This document shows, in pieces, positions 1 through 8,580 of a DNA stretch of 64,000 nt. A program made the position numbers and the translations under genes. The notes under the pieces were generated by a model. It saw nothing but the letters and a program-made list of their open reading frames with translations, was not told where the DNA came from and searched no databases. Origin of the DNA: Neobacillus bataviensis (lineage in GTDB: Bacteria > Bacillota > Bacilli > Bacillales_B > DSM-18226); the NCBI RefSeq assembly GCF_019969725.1, contig NZ_JAHXYW010000005.1, forward strand, positions 427,882 through 491,881. Direction: 5' to 3'. Position 1 is the stretch's first letter; the number at the start of each line of letters is the position of its first letter.

Positions 1-1417
1 CACTCTTAATAGAAAGATCGCCTTTTACGATATTTGTATAATCTGTTGCACCTTGACGGCCAGCTTTAAATGGAGCTCCAGCAGAAATAACTGGAATATC
101 CTTTAATTCCGGCTTATTCGTTGCAATCCACTTTTTAACGTAATCAGTTTGTGCATTGTTTACGATTTGGATGGTTGGATCGTCCATAACACGTGAGAAA
201 TAGCTAAACATTGGAGAAGATGTTTCACCAATTTTTCCGCGTACATATGCAAGTGTTGCATCGTGTTCTGGTTTAACAGCATCAACTATTGATTGATCCA
301 CAGCAGTTGTCGCTGTTACAGGCATGTCGACAGATTTTGATGCAGTTTTATCTGCTGTCCATTTTCCATTTTCATCTTGTACTAATGCTAAGTCTAGTAC
401 CCCAAGGTTATTGCCCCAGAAGCCTGCTTCAACAGCAGGTGTTCCGTTGATTGTACCCTGTTTTGTGTCAAGTCCTGGTAAATCCGCGTTGGCTAAATTG
501 CTTCCTTGGTGGAACTCTTTACCAGCAGGGAAGGCATAGTGAGCATGACCAAATAGAAGGGCATCAATGCCAGTCACTTTACTTAATGAGAATACGGCGT
601 TTTCTGCATCTTGTTGGCCATCATTTGTAACGTCACAGCCGGAGTGAGCAATCGCAACAATAACGTCTGCACCCTTAGACTTCATTTCAGCTACATATTT
701 TTCTGCTGTTTTAACGATATCTTTTACGATTACTTTACCTTGAAGGTTATCTTTATCCCACTGAAGGATTTGTGGTGGAGCGAAACCTACCACACCAACG
801 TTTACTGTATGTTCAACACCATTAACATCCTTAATCTTTTTAGGGATAATTTGATATGGTGTGAAATAGTTTTGATCATTTGTTGGATCATTGTCATGAT
901 CATCCTTGTAAATGTTAGCGTTTACAATTGGATACGGAGCATTTTTCATTGCAGTGTTAAGGAAGTCTAAACCATAGTTGAACTCATGGTTTCCTACGAT
1001 ACCGCCATCATAGTTTAATAGCTTCATAGCTTTAAACATTGGGTGTGTTTCATCAGCAGTTAATGGCTTTACTTTTGCTACATAGTCAGCCATTGGATTT
1101 CCTTGCAATAAATCACCGGCATCAAATAACATTGAGTTACTTGGGTCTACCTCTGATCTTGCTTGTTGAATCAAGCTTGCTGTTTTTGCCAAGCCGTAGT
1201 TAATACCCTTATCAGTATCTTGGTAGTAATCGTATGCCATTGCAGCATCATGCAAGTCAGTTGTTTCCAAAATACGAAGTGTAGCCGTGTTTCCTGTTAC
1301 TGCAGCTTTCGCTGTATGTGGGAAAATATTAAATGGAACTGTTGTAAGCGCTAACGCAACAGCCAGAGAACTATTGAGCATGCGTCTCTTCATGCTTCTC
1401 TTTATCTTTCTCTTCAC
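1..1417 (-). CDS. Secreted 5'-nucleotidase / 2',3'-cyclic-nucleotide phosphodiesterase, 5' part only
   Basis: The gene runs off the left edge; about 470 N-terminal residues are visible. A signal peptide ends near an alanine-rich HTAKAA cleavage region. A calcineurin-like metallophosphatase domain follows, with TTDLHDA, DAGDLLQGNP, GNHEFNYG and FGHAHY motifs as metal ligands, and the beginning of the C-terminal nucleotidase domain lies at the edge. The family (CpdB/YfkN-like) releases nucleosides and phosphate from extracellular nucleotides. Two starts are possible: GTG at 1417, preceded by AGGGCGG, or ATG at 1393. I use the longer one because its Shine-Dalgarno is better. Whether it ends in choline-binding repeats, like the nucleotidase at 51575-56470, cannot be seen. 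It is divergent from the LCP gene. Confidence 0.88.
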   Translation of the reverse strand, partial: MKRKIKRSMKRRMLNSSLAVALALTTVPFNIFPHTAKAAVTGNTATLRILETTDLHDAAMAYDYYQDTDKGINYGLAKTASLIQQARSEVDPSNSMLFDAGDLLQGNPMADYVAKVKPLTADETHPMFKAMKLLNYDGGIVGNHEFNYGLDFLNTAMKNAPYPIVNANIYKDDHDNDPTNDQNYFTPYQIIPKKIKDVNGVEHTVNVGVVGFAPPQILQWDKDNLQGKVIVKDIVKTAEKYVAEMKSKGADVIVAIAHSGCDVTNDGQQDAENAVFSLSKVTGIDALLFGHAHYAFPAGKEFHQGSNLANADLPGLDTKQGTINGTPAVEAGFWGNNLGVLDLALVQDENGKWTADKTASKSVDMPVTATTAVDQSIVDAVKPEHDATLAYVRGKIGETSSPMFSYFSRVMDDPTIQIVNNAQTDYVKKWIATNKPELKDIPVISAGAPFKAGRQGATDYTNIVKGDLSIKS

Positions 1418-1796
1418 ACTTTTTCCGCCCTTCGACAAAAAATATTTGTATTGCAAGACTATTCTACTAATTTTTCAAATAGATTCATAGTCTTTTTTGT
1501 AAAATAAATGTTAGTAATTTGATGAAAGTTCGTAAATTATTTTTAGCTCGAATATTTAGAATTTTCAAGGGTTCGAGCGGCTTATTATTTAAAATCATAT
1601 GTAACATTTCCAATCTGAAAAACGTCTATTTTGGGGAAGTTCTCTGCAGGAAAGGTGGAAAATGGAAGAATTATATTTTTCAAATTTCGACACTAAACTA
1701 CAGTTTACGTAGCTGTAAAAAAAGGGTAAAATGTAAATTGGTCTTTTATACTTTTAAAAATGAATCATGATGATATTGATATAAAGGAGAAAATAT
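1418..1796. other. Divergent intergenic region without gene
   Basis: About 380 AT-rich bases separate the nucleotidase and the LCP gene and must hold both promoters. An AAAGGAG Shine-Dalgarno lies just before 1797. No convincing -35/-10 pair, small gene or structured RNA was found; an 83-codon ORF here lacks a ribosome binding site. Confidence 0.5.
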
Positions 1797-2879
1797 ATGT
1801 CCGAAATTCAACGCTCACAGCGTAAAGCGCAGAAGAAGAGAAAGATCCGGAAAAAGCGGGTTTTTATGTGGATTTTCGTTCCGTTTTTAATTGTTGCCCT
1901 ATGTAGTGCCGCATATGCAACCTTTTTGCTTAAAAAAGCGGAATCAGTCGTCAATAAATCATATAAACCCGTACAGACCGTATCAAAAAGAACGGTCAAG
2001 GCTAACCCCGATATGGATAATATCTCAATCCTCTTGATTGGGGTGGATGAAAGTAAGAGCCGGAAGAAGCAATATGGCGATGCGGTCCGATCTGATGCCC
2101 TTTTGGTGGCAACCTTAAACAAAAAGGAAAAGTCCGTCAAGCTGTTGAGTATACCGCGTGATTCGTATGTGTATATTCCCGACAAAGATAAATATGATAA
2201 AATTACCCATGCTCATGCATACGGCGGTCCGAAGTATACAATCGATACGGTACAAAACCTGCTAGATATTCCAATTGACTATTATGTTAAAGTAAACTTT
2301 TATGCCTTTATTGATGTGGTAAATGCTTTAGATGGAATTGATGTCGATGTCCCATATGCTATTTCAGAAAAGGACTCAGAAGACCATCACAATGCTATCA
2401 ACTTAAAACCTGGCTTCCAAACGCTGAATGGCGAGCAGGCGCTGGCTCTTGCAAGAACGCGCCATAAGGATACCGATGTAATGCGCGGGATGAGACAGCA
2501 GGAAATTATTAAAGCGATTTTCAAAAAAGCACTATCTCTTGGTTCCATTACCAAGCATGCTGACATGATTGAAGCAGTTGGCGATAATATGCAGACGAAT
2601 ATGTCCTTTAATGATATGAAGTCGTTGATGGATTATGGCCTTGCAGGCAGCGGCTTAAAAATAGACACCTTGAACTTAAAGGGTGCGGACGATTATATTA
2701 ACCGGGTTTACTACTACAAGCTTGATGAAGCATCGCTCGAAGAAACGAAATCTATCTTAAAAGCCCATTTAGCTGCCGATTCAACTGCTGATGACGCCAG
2801 CACAACAGACAGCACAAATGGCAGCAGTGATTCTGATTCAAATTCTACTGATACAAACTCCAGCGAAAATAACAATTAG
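1797..2879 (+). CDS. LCP (LytR-CpsA-Psr) family wall-polymer ligase
   Basis: The protein has 360 residues: a lysine/arginine-rich cytoplasmic start, one membrane segment at about 24-46, then an extracytoplasmic LCP domain. The domain shows the ISILLIGVDE strand, RSDALLVATL, the SIPRDSYV arginine motif, a VNALDGIDVDVP segment and LARTRHKDTDVMRGMRQQ. The last 35 residues are a Ser/Thr/Asp/Asn-rich tail. LCP enzymes transfer undecaprenyl-pyrophosphate-linked wall polymers (teichoic acids, capsule, teichuronic-type glycans) to peptidoglycan. Here it is probably the attachment step for the polysaccharide made by the genes to the right. The AAAGGAG site 8 bases before the ATG supports the start. 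It is a single-gene unit closed by a hairpin terminator. Confidence 0.92.
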   Translation: MSEIQRSQRKAQKKRKIRKKRVFMWIFVPFLIVALCSAAYATFLLKKAESVVNKSYKPVQTVSKRTVKANPDMDNISILLIGVDESKSRKKQYGDAVRSDALLVATLNKKEKSVKLLSIPRDSYVYIPDKDKYDKITHAHAYGGPKYTIDTVQNLLDIPIDYYVKVNFYAFIDVVNALDGIDVDVPYAISEKDSEDHHNAINLKPGFQTLNGEQALALARTRHKDTDVMRGMRQQEIIKAIFKKALSLGSITKHADMIEAVGDNMQTNMSFNDMKSLMDYGLAGSGLKIDTLNLKGADDYINRVYYYKLDEASLEETKSILKAHLAADSTADDASTTDSTNGSSDSDSNSTDTNSSENNN

Positions 2880-2886
2880 TAAAAAA

Positions 2887-2920
2887 AGCCGCATCATAAT
2901 TCGTGATGCGGCTTTTTTTT
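2887..2920 (+). terminator. Rho-independent terminator after the LCP gene
   Basis: A 10-bp perfect stem, AGCCGCATCA/TGATGCGGCT, is followed by eight T. A-runs on the other side make it bidirectional. The stop codon of the convergent gtrA gene lies inside the stem. Confidence 0.88.
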
Positions 2921-3280
2921 ATTGAATGTCCATTTTTGATTTAAGAAAAAATTTACGAACATGCCTAGGAAAGTCGAAATAACTTGAGCTGCTGCAGAAT
3001 GGGTATTTAATTGATCCACCAATATGAATAGAGATAAAGTGTTAATTCCAAGCGTAATAAGATTAACGACAACAAATTTTAGAAATAGTGTCAGCGTGCC
3101 TGACTTTTCTTGAAACACCCAGTTTTTATTCCAAAAAAAACTGTTAACGGTTCCCAAGCCATAGGCAATGATATTCGCTATTAAATAATTTATTCCCAGA
3201 TAAACGAACAGAGTGAAACTCCCTATCGTAATGAGAGTATTGAAGATACCCACAGCACCAAACTTTAAAAACTTCGTCAT
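2894..3280 (-). CDS. GtrA family membrane protein
   Basis: This small, about 128-residue, very hydrophobic protein has four predicted membrane segments and the family pattern: FLKFGAVGIFNT near the start, YGLGTVNSFFWNKNWVF in the middle and NFFLNQKWTF at the end. GtrA-like proteins are thought to help move lipid-linked sugars such as undecaprenyl-phosphate-glucose across the membrane for modification of surface glycans. The substrate here is unknown. The start at 3280 is chosen because GGTGGA lies 9 bases upstream; a longer in-frame start at 3310 has no such site. It follows the tagO-like gene on the same strand, separated by a terminator. Confidence 0.85.
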   Translation of the reverse strand: MTKFLKFGAVGIFNTLITIGSFTLFVYLGINYLIANIIAYGLGTVNSFFWNKNWVFQEKSGTLTLFLKFVVVNLITLGINTLSLFILVDQLNTHSAAAQVISTFLGMFVNFFLNQKWTFNKKKPHHEL

Positions 3281-3332
3281 ATTGATAATTCCACCATTTT
3301 TTAGGAACATTATACATTTTTTTATAACGAAG

Positions 3333-3360
3333 AAAAAGCCTGACCGCTTTGGCCAGGCTT
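3333..3360 (-). terminator. Terminator after the tagO-like gene
   Basis: On the minus strand a 9-bp stem (AGCCTGGCC/GGTCAGGCT, one wobble) with a short loop is followed by a T run. Confidence 0.75.
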
Positions 3361-3366
3361 TACATC

Positions 3367-4428
3367 TTATCTATTTCGTACTGTGGTAACTAGTAAAACG
3401 CGCATCATTTTAATTAATGGACGGTAGTTCTTGCCGACAAGCCCAACGGTTTCCGCAATCAATTCTATTAGAATCAATAAAACGAGAATGAGGAAGACTC
3501 CTCCCATTAGCTTTGCCTGTGAAAAGATAATCGCCGCAAGACCGAAGAATGCTGCCATTGCATAAATGATTAACACTGTTTGACGATGGGTAAAGCCAGA
3601 ACGGAGCAGACAGTGGTGTAAATGCGACTTATCTGGTGCAGATAATGGCTTCTTATTCACAATTCGGCGAATAATCGCAAAGAAAGTATCAGAGATCGGT
3701 ACGCCGAGAATAATAACAGGAACAATAAAGGAAATTAGTGTTACATTTTTAAAACCTAACAAAGATAAAACGGAAATCATATAGCCCAAGAATAAGGCAC
3801 CTGTATCACCCATAAAGATTTTGGCCGGGTGGAAATTGTAAAGCAAAAATCCAAGAGTACTTGCTAGAACGATAGAGGCAACAGCTGTTACATAGCCATC
3901 ACCCATGATAATCGCCATTCCAGAAATGGTAATCAAGGCAATGGAAGAAACACCGGCAGCTAGTCCGTCTAAACCGTCAATTAGATTGATAGCATTGGTT
4001 ATCCCGACAATCCAGATAATTGTCAGCGGGATACTAAAATAACCGAATTCAATTTGGCCGCCAAATGGCAGGTTGATAAATTGAACATGAACGCCGCCCC
4101 AGATAACCACAATGGCTGCTGCAGCAATCTGAGCAACAAATTTAATTTTCGCCGAAAGCTCTAACATATCGTCTAGTATTCCAGTAATGACAATGATAAT
4201 GCTACCTATGATAATCGGCAGCGCATATTGTCCTCCAGGACGCATTACTAACAATCCGATGATAAAGCTTAGGTAAATGGCTAATCCGCCAAGACGCGGC
4301 ATGATTTTTTGATGCACTTTTCGTTGATTTGGTTTATCAGTAGCCCCAATTTTGAAGGCAAGTTTTTTTACTAAAGGCGTAAGAAGAATAGAACTAAAAA
4401 AACATAATATCAGGGTGATGTAGATCAT
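3367..4428 (-). CDS. tagO: Undecaprenyl-phosphate GlcNAc-1-phosphate transferase (TagO/WecA type)
   Basis: This polytopic MraY-family enzyme of about 353 residues starts wall-polymer synthesis by moving GlcNAc-1-phosphate from UDP-GlcNAc to undecaprenyl phosphate. Visible motifs are KIMPRLGGLAIY near the N-terminus, ITGILDDMLEL (the DD pair), NAINLIDGLDGLAAG, FMGDTGALFLG and the cytoplasmic loop DKSHLHHCLLR. The start at 4428 is chosen because AGGAGG lies 6 bases upstream; an ATG 33 bases earlier (4461) would put that site inside the gene. GlcNAc-P-P-undecaprenol from this enzyme is the expected acceptor for the TagA/WecG-type transferase at 21139-21846. Confidence 0.93.
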   Translation of the reverse strand: MIYITLILCFFSSILLTPLVKKLAFKIGATDKPNQRKVHQKIMPRLGGLAIYLSFIIGLLVMRPGGQYALPIIIGSIIIVITGILDDMLELSAKIKFVAQIAAAAIVVIWGGVHVQFINLPFGGQIEFGYFSIPLTIIWIVGITNAINLIDGLDGLAAGVSSIALITISGMAIIMGDGYVTAVASIVLASTLGFLLYNFHPAKIFMGDTGALFLGYMISVLSLLGFKNVTLISFIVPVIILGVPISDTFFAIIRRIVNKKPLSAPDKSHLHHCLLRSGFTHRQTVLIIYAMAAFFGLAAIIFSQAKLMGGVFLILVLLILIELIAETVGLVGKNYRPLIKMMRVLLVTTVRNR

Positions 4429-4646
4429 CATGATCCTCCTCATATAGTTGGCCGTAACCATCTAGGTTACTAGAAAGTTAGTTATCTATTTAACAATCAA
4501 TTACATAACAACTTAACGAATGTACCATGTGGATTATAACACAGCTAAAATTTATTTTAAATAGATTTTCCTTTTCAAGTAAATGACTAATTATTTCATA
4601 TTTTCCATAAACTTCATAGTTACTATTTTAATAGATGAAATTCAAT

Positions 4647-4671
4647 AAAAGGGCATTAGCTTAAGCCCCTT
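4647..4671 (-). terminator. Possible terminator overlapping the end of the GT4 gene
   Basis: A short GGGGC...GCCC hairpin followed by TTTT overlaps the last codons of the glycosyltransferase. The stem is short, so confidence is moderate. Confidence 0.45.
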
Positions 4672-5768
4672 ACATCTTCCACTTGGTACAACTGAATGAC
4701 GCGGTCTGTCATAATGTCTTGATCGTTTTCCTTCGCCATTTCTAAACCGTTTCGAATAAGCTCCTGTTTCACTTCTGTCGATTCAAGGACCGTTATAATT
4801 CCTTTTTTTAGAGAATCGGTGCTATTCACTTCTACCAGAATTCCGTTGCCTTCATCGAGAAGATACTTAAGCCCGCCCACATTGGTTCCAACCACTGGCG
4901 TTCCACAAGCCATCGCCTCAAGGGCCACAAGCCCGAACCCTTCAATATGTGAGGGCAGAATAAACACTTCTGCAGCGGCCATCCATAAAGCAACCTCTGC
5001 TTGGTTTTTAGTACCAAGAAAATGAATACTTTCTGTAAGCCCTTTTTCTGCTATCATCGTCTTGATTTTTTGAAAATAGCCTTGATCCTTATTTGAACCA
5101 AGTATGTACAGTTCATAATCTGGATAATCATTTTTGAGAAGGCTGTAAGCCTCAATCAATTCATTAACACCTTTTTGTTCAATGATATTTCCCACAAACA
5201 ATAATGGAGTCTTCCCCTCTGGAATTCCGCATTGCTTCCGAGCCTGCACTTTATCAACCTGCTTAAAAACATTCAGGTTTACCCCCATATTAATGAGAGA
5301 AAGTTTTGACCGCGGCACCGCAAAGTCTTTTTCAAGGGTGGCAAATAATTCTTGGCCAACCGCAATGACGTGGTCGGCATCTGCTAAAATGCTTCTTGTC
5401 ATAGTTTGAATGCGTCCGCTTTTCTTCACCATTTTATCAATGTCGCCGCCATGTGCAGTGACGATAAAACGGGCTCCGAAAAGCTTTTTGTACCACTTCG
5501 CAAGCCAGCCGCTTGGGAACACATAATGGGCATGGACAACAGATGTTCTGCTCCCTTTAAAAAGCAGATGAACTCCAAACTTGAGCATCCAGTTCCCATA
5601 TTTCTTCAGCAAATTCAGCTTACCTTTGTTCGGATTGTCAATCGCAAGGACATCTACATCCAAACCCTTGCTGCGCAGTGCTTCTACTTGATTTTTCACA
5701 AAGATTCCAAAGCTCTTATGCTCGCTCGTCGGATACATGTTTGAAATGACGGTTACTTTATTTTTCAT
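4656..5768 (-). CDS. Glycosyltransferase family 4
   Basis: The 370-residue protein has a GT-B fold. Its N-terminal half carries VISNMYPTSEHKSFGIFV and VVHAHYVFPSGWLA, and its C-terminal half carries LLFVGNIIEQKGVNELIEAY, FILPSHIEGFGLVALEAMA and CGTPVVGTNVGG. The E-x7-E sugar-nucleotide motif lies in HIEGFGLVALEAMACG. It is a retaining transferase, probably acting on a lipid-linked sugar at the inner membrane face. Donor and acceptor cannot be told from sequence. AGGAGA sits 6 bases before the ATG. It is separated from the tagO-like gene by about 190 AT-rich bases, so it is probably its own transcription unit. Confidence 0.88.
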   Translation of the reverse strand: MKNKVTVISNMYPTSEHKSFGIFVKNQVEALRSKGLDVDVLAIDNPNKGKLNLLKKYGNWMLKFGVHLLFKGSRTSVVHAHYVFPSGWLAKWYKKLFGARFIVTAHGGDIDKMVKKSGRIQTMTRSILADADHVIAVGQELFATLEKDFAVPRSKLSLINMGVNLNVFKQVDKVQARKQCGIPEGKTPLLFVGNIIEQKGVNELIEAYSLLKNDYPDYELYILGSNKDQGYFQKIKTMIAEKGLTESIHFLGTKNQAEVALWMAAAEVFILPSHIEGFGLVALEAMACGTPVVGTNVGGLKYLLDEGNGILVEVNSTDSLKKGIITVLESTEVKQELIRNGLEMAKENDQDIMTDRVIQLYQVEDVRGLS

Positions 5769-5907
5769 GAAATCTCCTGTTGGACTTACATAGTTCTTAT
5801 TAATATACCATGAAATTTGACGAATTACACAAACTAAAAGTTACATATTCGTTTCAATTTCTTATCATTTGACATTTTTCAACAATATGTGTGGATTTCC
5901 TACTATA

Positions 5908-5916
5908 TGTTATAAT
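5908..5916 (+). promoter_or_regulatory. Extended -10 promoter of the MBOAT/AlgX-like operon
   Basis: TGT-TATAAT is a perfect -10 hexamer with the TGn extension, about 38 bases before the TTG start of the acyltransferase. No good -35 lies 17 bases upstream, as expected for an extended -10 promoter. Confidence 0.6.
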
Positions 5917-5953
5917 ATCATCATTGTTTTATTATCATAAGGAGGTACGCAAT

Positions 5954-7396
5954 TTGTTATTTAATTCCTACATATTTATCTTCGTGTTCTTTCCAATAGT
6001 ATTCGTATCTTACTATTTGCTTTTGAACTTAAAAAACAAAAGTGTCGCGAAGATCTTTTTTGTTATTGCCAACCTTTATTTTTACAGTTATTGGAATGTT
6101 AAGTATTTACCGATTATTCTTTCATCGATTGCAATAAATTTCACCTTGGCAACCATACTTAACAAAATTCAAAAGCAGGGTATAAAAAGAACCGTCTTAA
6201 CAATAGGCATTTTGTTTAACATTAGCTTACTTGGATACTACAAGTATTACGATTTCTTTATGACCAACGTCAATGCTGTTTTCAAAACAGACTTTTCTCT
6301 GTTACATCTGGCTCTGCCGTTAGCCATTAGCTTCTTTACCTTTCAGCAAATTGCTTACTTAGTTGACACCTTCCGCGAAGGAACGAAGGAATATTCCTTG
6401 CTTGATTATGCATTCTTTGTTACCTTCTTCCCTCACTTGATTGCTGGACCGATTGTCCATCATCGGGAAATTATCGACCAACTAAGAGACGGAACAAATT
6501 ATAAGATTAAATTGAATAATATCGCTTCAGGGCTTTATATTTTTTCAATTGGACTATTTAAAAAGGTTATCATTGCAGATACACTGGCTGGATGGGCCAA
6601 TACAGGATACACCAATATTGCAACATTAACATTGTTTGACAGCTGGGTTACTACCTTAGCCTATACGTTCCAATTATATTTTGATTTTAGCGGGTATTGT
6701 GACATGGCAATTGGATTAGGTTTATTTTTTAATATCAAGCTGCCTGTTAACTTTAACTCACCTTATAAATCACTTGATATTCAGGATTTCTGGCGCAGAT
6801 GGCATATGACTTTAGGCCGCTTCTTCACCCACTATCTTTATATTCCGCTTGGTGGAAGCAGAAAAGGCAATGTCCGCACGTATATAAACTTATTTATCAT
6901 CTTTTTTGTCAGCGGTATTTGGCACGGAGCCGGATGGACGTTTGTCATTTGGGGAATCTTGCATGGTGTTGCCAGCGTCATTTACAGATTTTGGTCCACA
7001 TTAAATATCAGGCTGCCAAAGCTTGTCGCTTGGTTTATCACTTTTTTATTTGTTCATATTGCCTGGGTATTTTTCCGTTCGCCTGATTTAACGACTGTTA
7101 AATTAATGCTGACAAAAATGTTTAGTCTTCAAGGGTTTCATTTCCCAGACCGTCTGACAGCGTTCTTTAATGAAACACTTGGAACTCATTTTATCGCGGC
7201 GGCCTATTATTTTGATTTAAAACTGATCCTTCTCTTTGCTTTAATTCTTGGTATTGTTGTATTCGCCAAGAATTCAATCGAACGCTTGAATACCTTTAAA
7301 CCTAATTATCGCACTGCAGCATTCATTAGTCTTATTGCAGTGATTTCGTTGCTATATTTGAGCAGAGTCAGCGAATTTTTATATTTTAAATTTTAA
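5954..7396 (+). CDS. MBOAT family O-acyltransferase (AlgI/PatA-like)
   Basis: This integral membrane protein of about 480 residues has the MBOAT signature: AGPIVHHREI, QLYFDFSGYCDMAIGLG, DFWRRWHMTLGRFFTHYLYIPLGGSRKG, and the catalytic histidine in SGIWHGAGWTFVIWGILHG. AlgI/PatA proteins pass acyl (usually acetyl) groups across the membrane for O-acylation of exopolysaccharide or peptidoglycan. The start is read as TTG at 5954, because AAGGAGG lies 8 bases upstream; an ATG at 5891 lacks a site and precedes the -10 box. The gene is followed after 13 bases by the AlgX/SGNH-like gene, the usual partner pair. The likely acceptor is the wall polysaccharide made in this region. Confidence 0.9.
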   Translation: MLFNSYIFIFVFFPIVFVSYYLLLNLKNKSVAKIFFVIANLYFYSYWNVKYLPIILSSIAINFTLATILNKIQKQGIKRTVLTIGILFNISLLGYYKYYDFFMTNVNAVFKTDFSLLHLALPLAISFFTFQQIAYLVDTFREGTKEYSLLDYAFFVTFFPHLIAGPIVHHREIIDQLRDGTNYKIKLNNIASGLYIFSIGLFKKVIIADTLAGWANTGYTNIATLTLFDSWVTTLAYTFQLYFDFSGYCDMAIGLGLFFNIKLPVNFNSPYKSLDIQDFWRRWHMTLGRFFTHYLYIPLGGSRKGNVRTYINLFIIFFVSGIWHGAGWTFVIWGILHGVASVIYRFWSTLNIRLPKLVAWFITFLFVHIAWVFFRSPDLTTVKLMLTKMFSLQGFHFPDRLTAFFNETLGTHFIAAAYYFDLKLILLFALILGIVVFAKNSIERLNTFKPNYRTAAFISLIAVISLLYLSRVSEFLYFKF

Positions 7397-7409
7397 GGGG
7401 TTTACCATC

Positions 7410-8513
7410 ATGTCATATAAAAAATTCCTTGCTATTTCTGCCATTTTGGCATCCTTTTTCATTATTTTAGTTTCGGTCGTAATGTATAAACTTGACCCGT
7501 TATTTTATTTTAGAAAACCTGATCTGTACAGACCGCAATATATTGCGACAGAACGTTATCAAATGCCAGGATTTTTGAAAAATCAAGATTACGATACCGT
7601 TTTTACTGCTACCTCAATGGGGCGTAATTTCCGCGAAAGCTATGTAAATGAAAGGCTGGGCGTTAAATCCTTTAACGCCTCTTTACCAGCATCGACTGCC
7701 AAGGAACAATCGATGGTTGCAGAAGCGGCGTTTCGAGACAAGCCCCAGTTAAAACGCGTTATCTGGGAACTCAATTATTTTTCCTTTGCAGGTGATCCTG
7801 ACTGGGTAACGGGACCACCAAGCGATTTCCCTACCTATATGTACGATAAATGGAGATTCAATGATATTCGTTATTTGTTCAGTTCTTATTCGATCGAGGT
7901 CCTTTATAATAATCTAATGGCGAATAAAGCAGGGGATGAGCACCGAAGGGATATTGAATCACTTTACAAATTTGGTCAGGTTGCCCCGATCGAATCAATC
8001 GACCATATTAAAACTACGCTAAAGAATGTAGAGCCTTTGGAACAATTACCAAGCTACGAAAAATCATCGGTCCAAATCGAATCCTTTAAGGAAAATGTGA
8101 TTTCTCTTGTAAAAGCACATCCGAATACGAAATTCACCTTGTTCTATGCACCATACCCAATTTATAATCACGTTAGCTTTTATAAAAAAAATCCGAAATA
8201 TTTAACCGAAAGATTAAAGTTTAAAAATGAAGTCTATAAGCTTGCCAAACAATATCCTAATGTAGAGCTTTATGATTTTCAGGATATGCAGAATATTACT
8301 TTTAATATTGGGAATTACCAGGGCGACCAAACCCATTACTACAACTTTATCAATAATTGGATTATCGATTATTTTGCAAAAAATAAACCGGTTCAATCGG
8401 AAAAGGAATACACTGCAAAGCTTCAAAATTTCGAAAAGCAAATTACCAATTTTAACGTCAAACAACTAAAAAAAGTAAGCTCCATTAAAGAGCAGTATGT
8501 TTTAGATAACTAG
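7410..8513 (+). CDS. Membrane-anchored SGNH/AlgX-DltD-like protein, partner of the MBOAT enzyme
   Basis: The 367-residue protein has an N-terminal signal anchor at about 6-28 and an extracytoplasmic region. FTATSMGRNF looks like the GDS-type serine block of SGNH hydrolases. Near the C-terminus YDFQDMQNITFN and the DQTHYYNFINNWI segment resemble the D-x2-H block. Such proteins complete transfer of an acyl group brought out by an MBOAT protein. AGGGG lies before the ATG, and the gene is co-transcribed with the MBOAT gene. A paralogue is at 23430-24491, with the same SM-x-NF, FNA-LPASTAKEQ-like and DDIRYLFSSYS-like blocks but no MBOAT next to it. Assignment rests on context and motifs. Confidence 0.72.
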   Translation: MSYKKFLAISAILASFFIILVSVVMYKLDPLFYFRKPDLYRPQYIATERYQMPGFLKNQDYDTVFTATSMGRNFRESYVNERLGVKSFNASLPASTAKEQSMVAEAAFRDKPQLKRVIWELNYFSFAGDPDWVTGPPSDFPTYMYDKWRFNDIRYLFSSYSIEVLYNNLMANKAGDEHRRDIESLYKFGQVAPIESIDHIKTTLKNVEPLEQLPSYEKSSVQIESFKENVISLVKAHPNTKFTLFYAPYPIYNHVSFYKKNPKYLTERLKFKNEVYKLAKQYPNVELYDFQDMQNITFNIGNYQGDQTHYYNFINNWIIDYFAKNKPVQSEKEYTAKLQNFEKQITNFNVKQLKKVSSIKEQYVLDN

Positions 8514-8538
8514 TGTTTAGGGCGGCGTTGAAAATAAG

Positions 8539-8576
8539 AGGGCATGATTCTTTATAAAAGAATCATGCCCTTTTCC
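8539..8576 (+). terminator. Terminator after the MBOAT/AlgX-like operon
   Basis: A 15-bp perfect stem (AGGGCATGATTCTTT and its complement) with a 3-base loop is followed by TTTTCCTT. It also lies just beyond the stop of the convergent amidase gene. Confidence 0.88.
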
Positions 8577-8580
8577 TTCA

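Noticed and set aside
611..970. 119-codon plus-strand ORF at the left edge
   Set aside because: It is antisense to the nucleotidase gene, whose metal-binding motifs are clear on the minus strand.
1519..1770. 83-codon plus-strand ORF before the LCP gene
   Set aside because: No Shine-Dalgarno and no recognisable protein features; it lies in an AT-rich promoter region.
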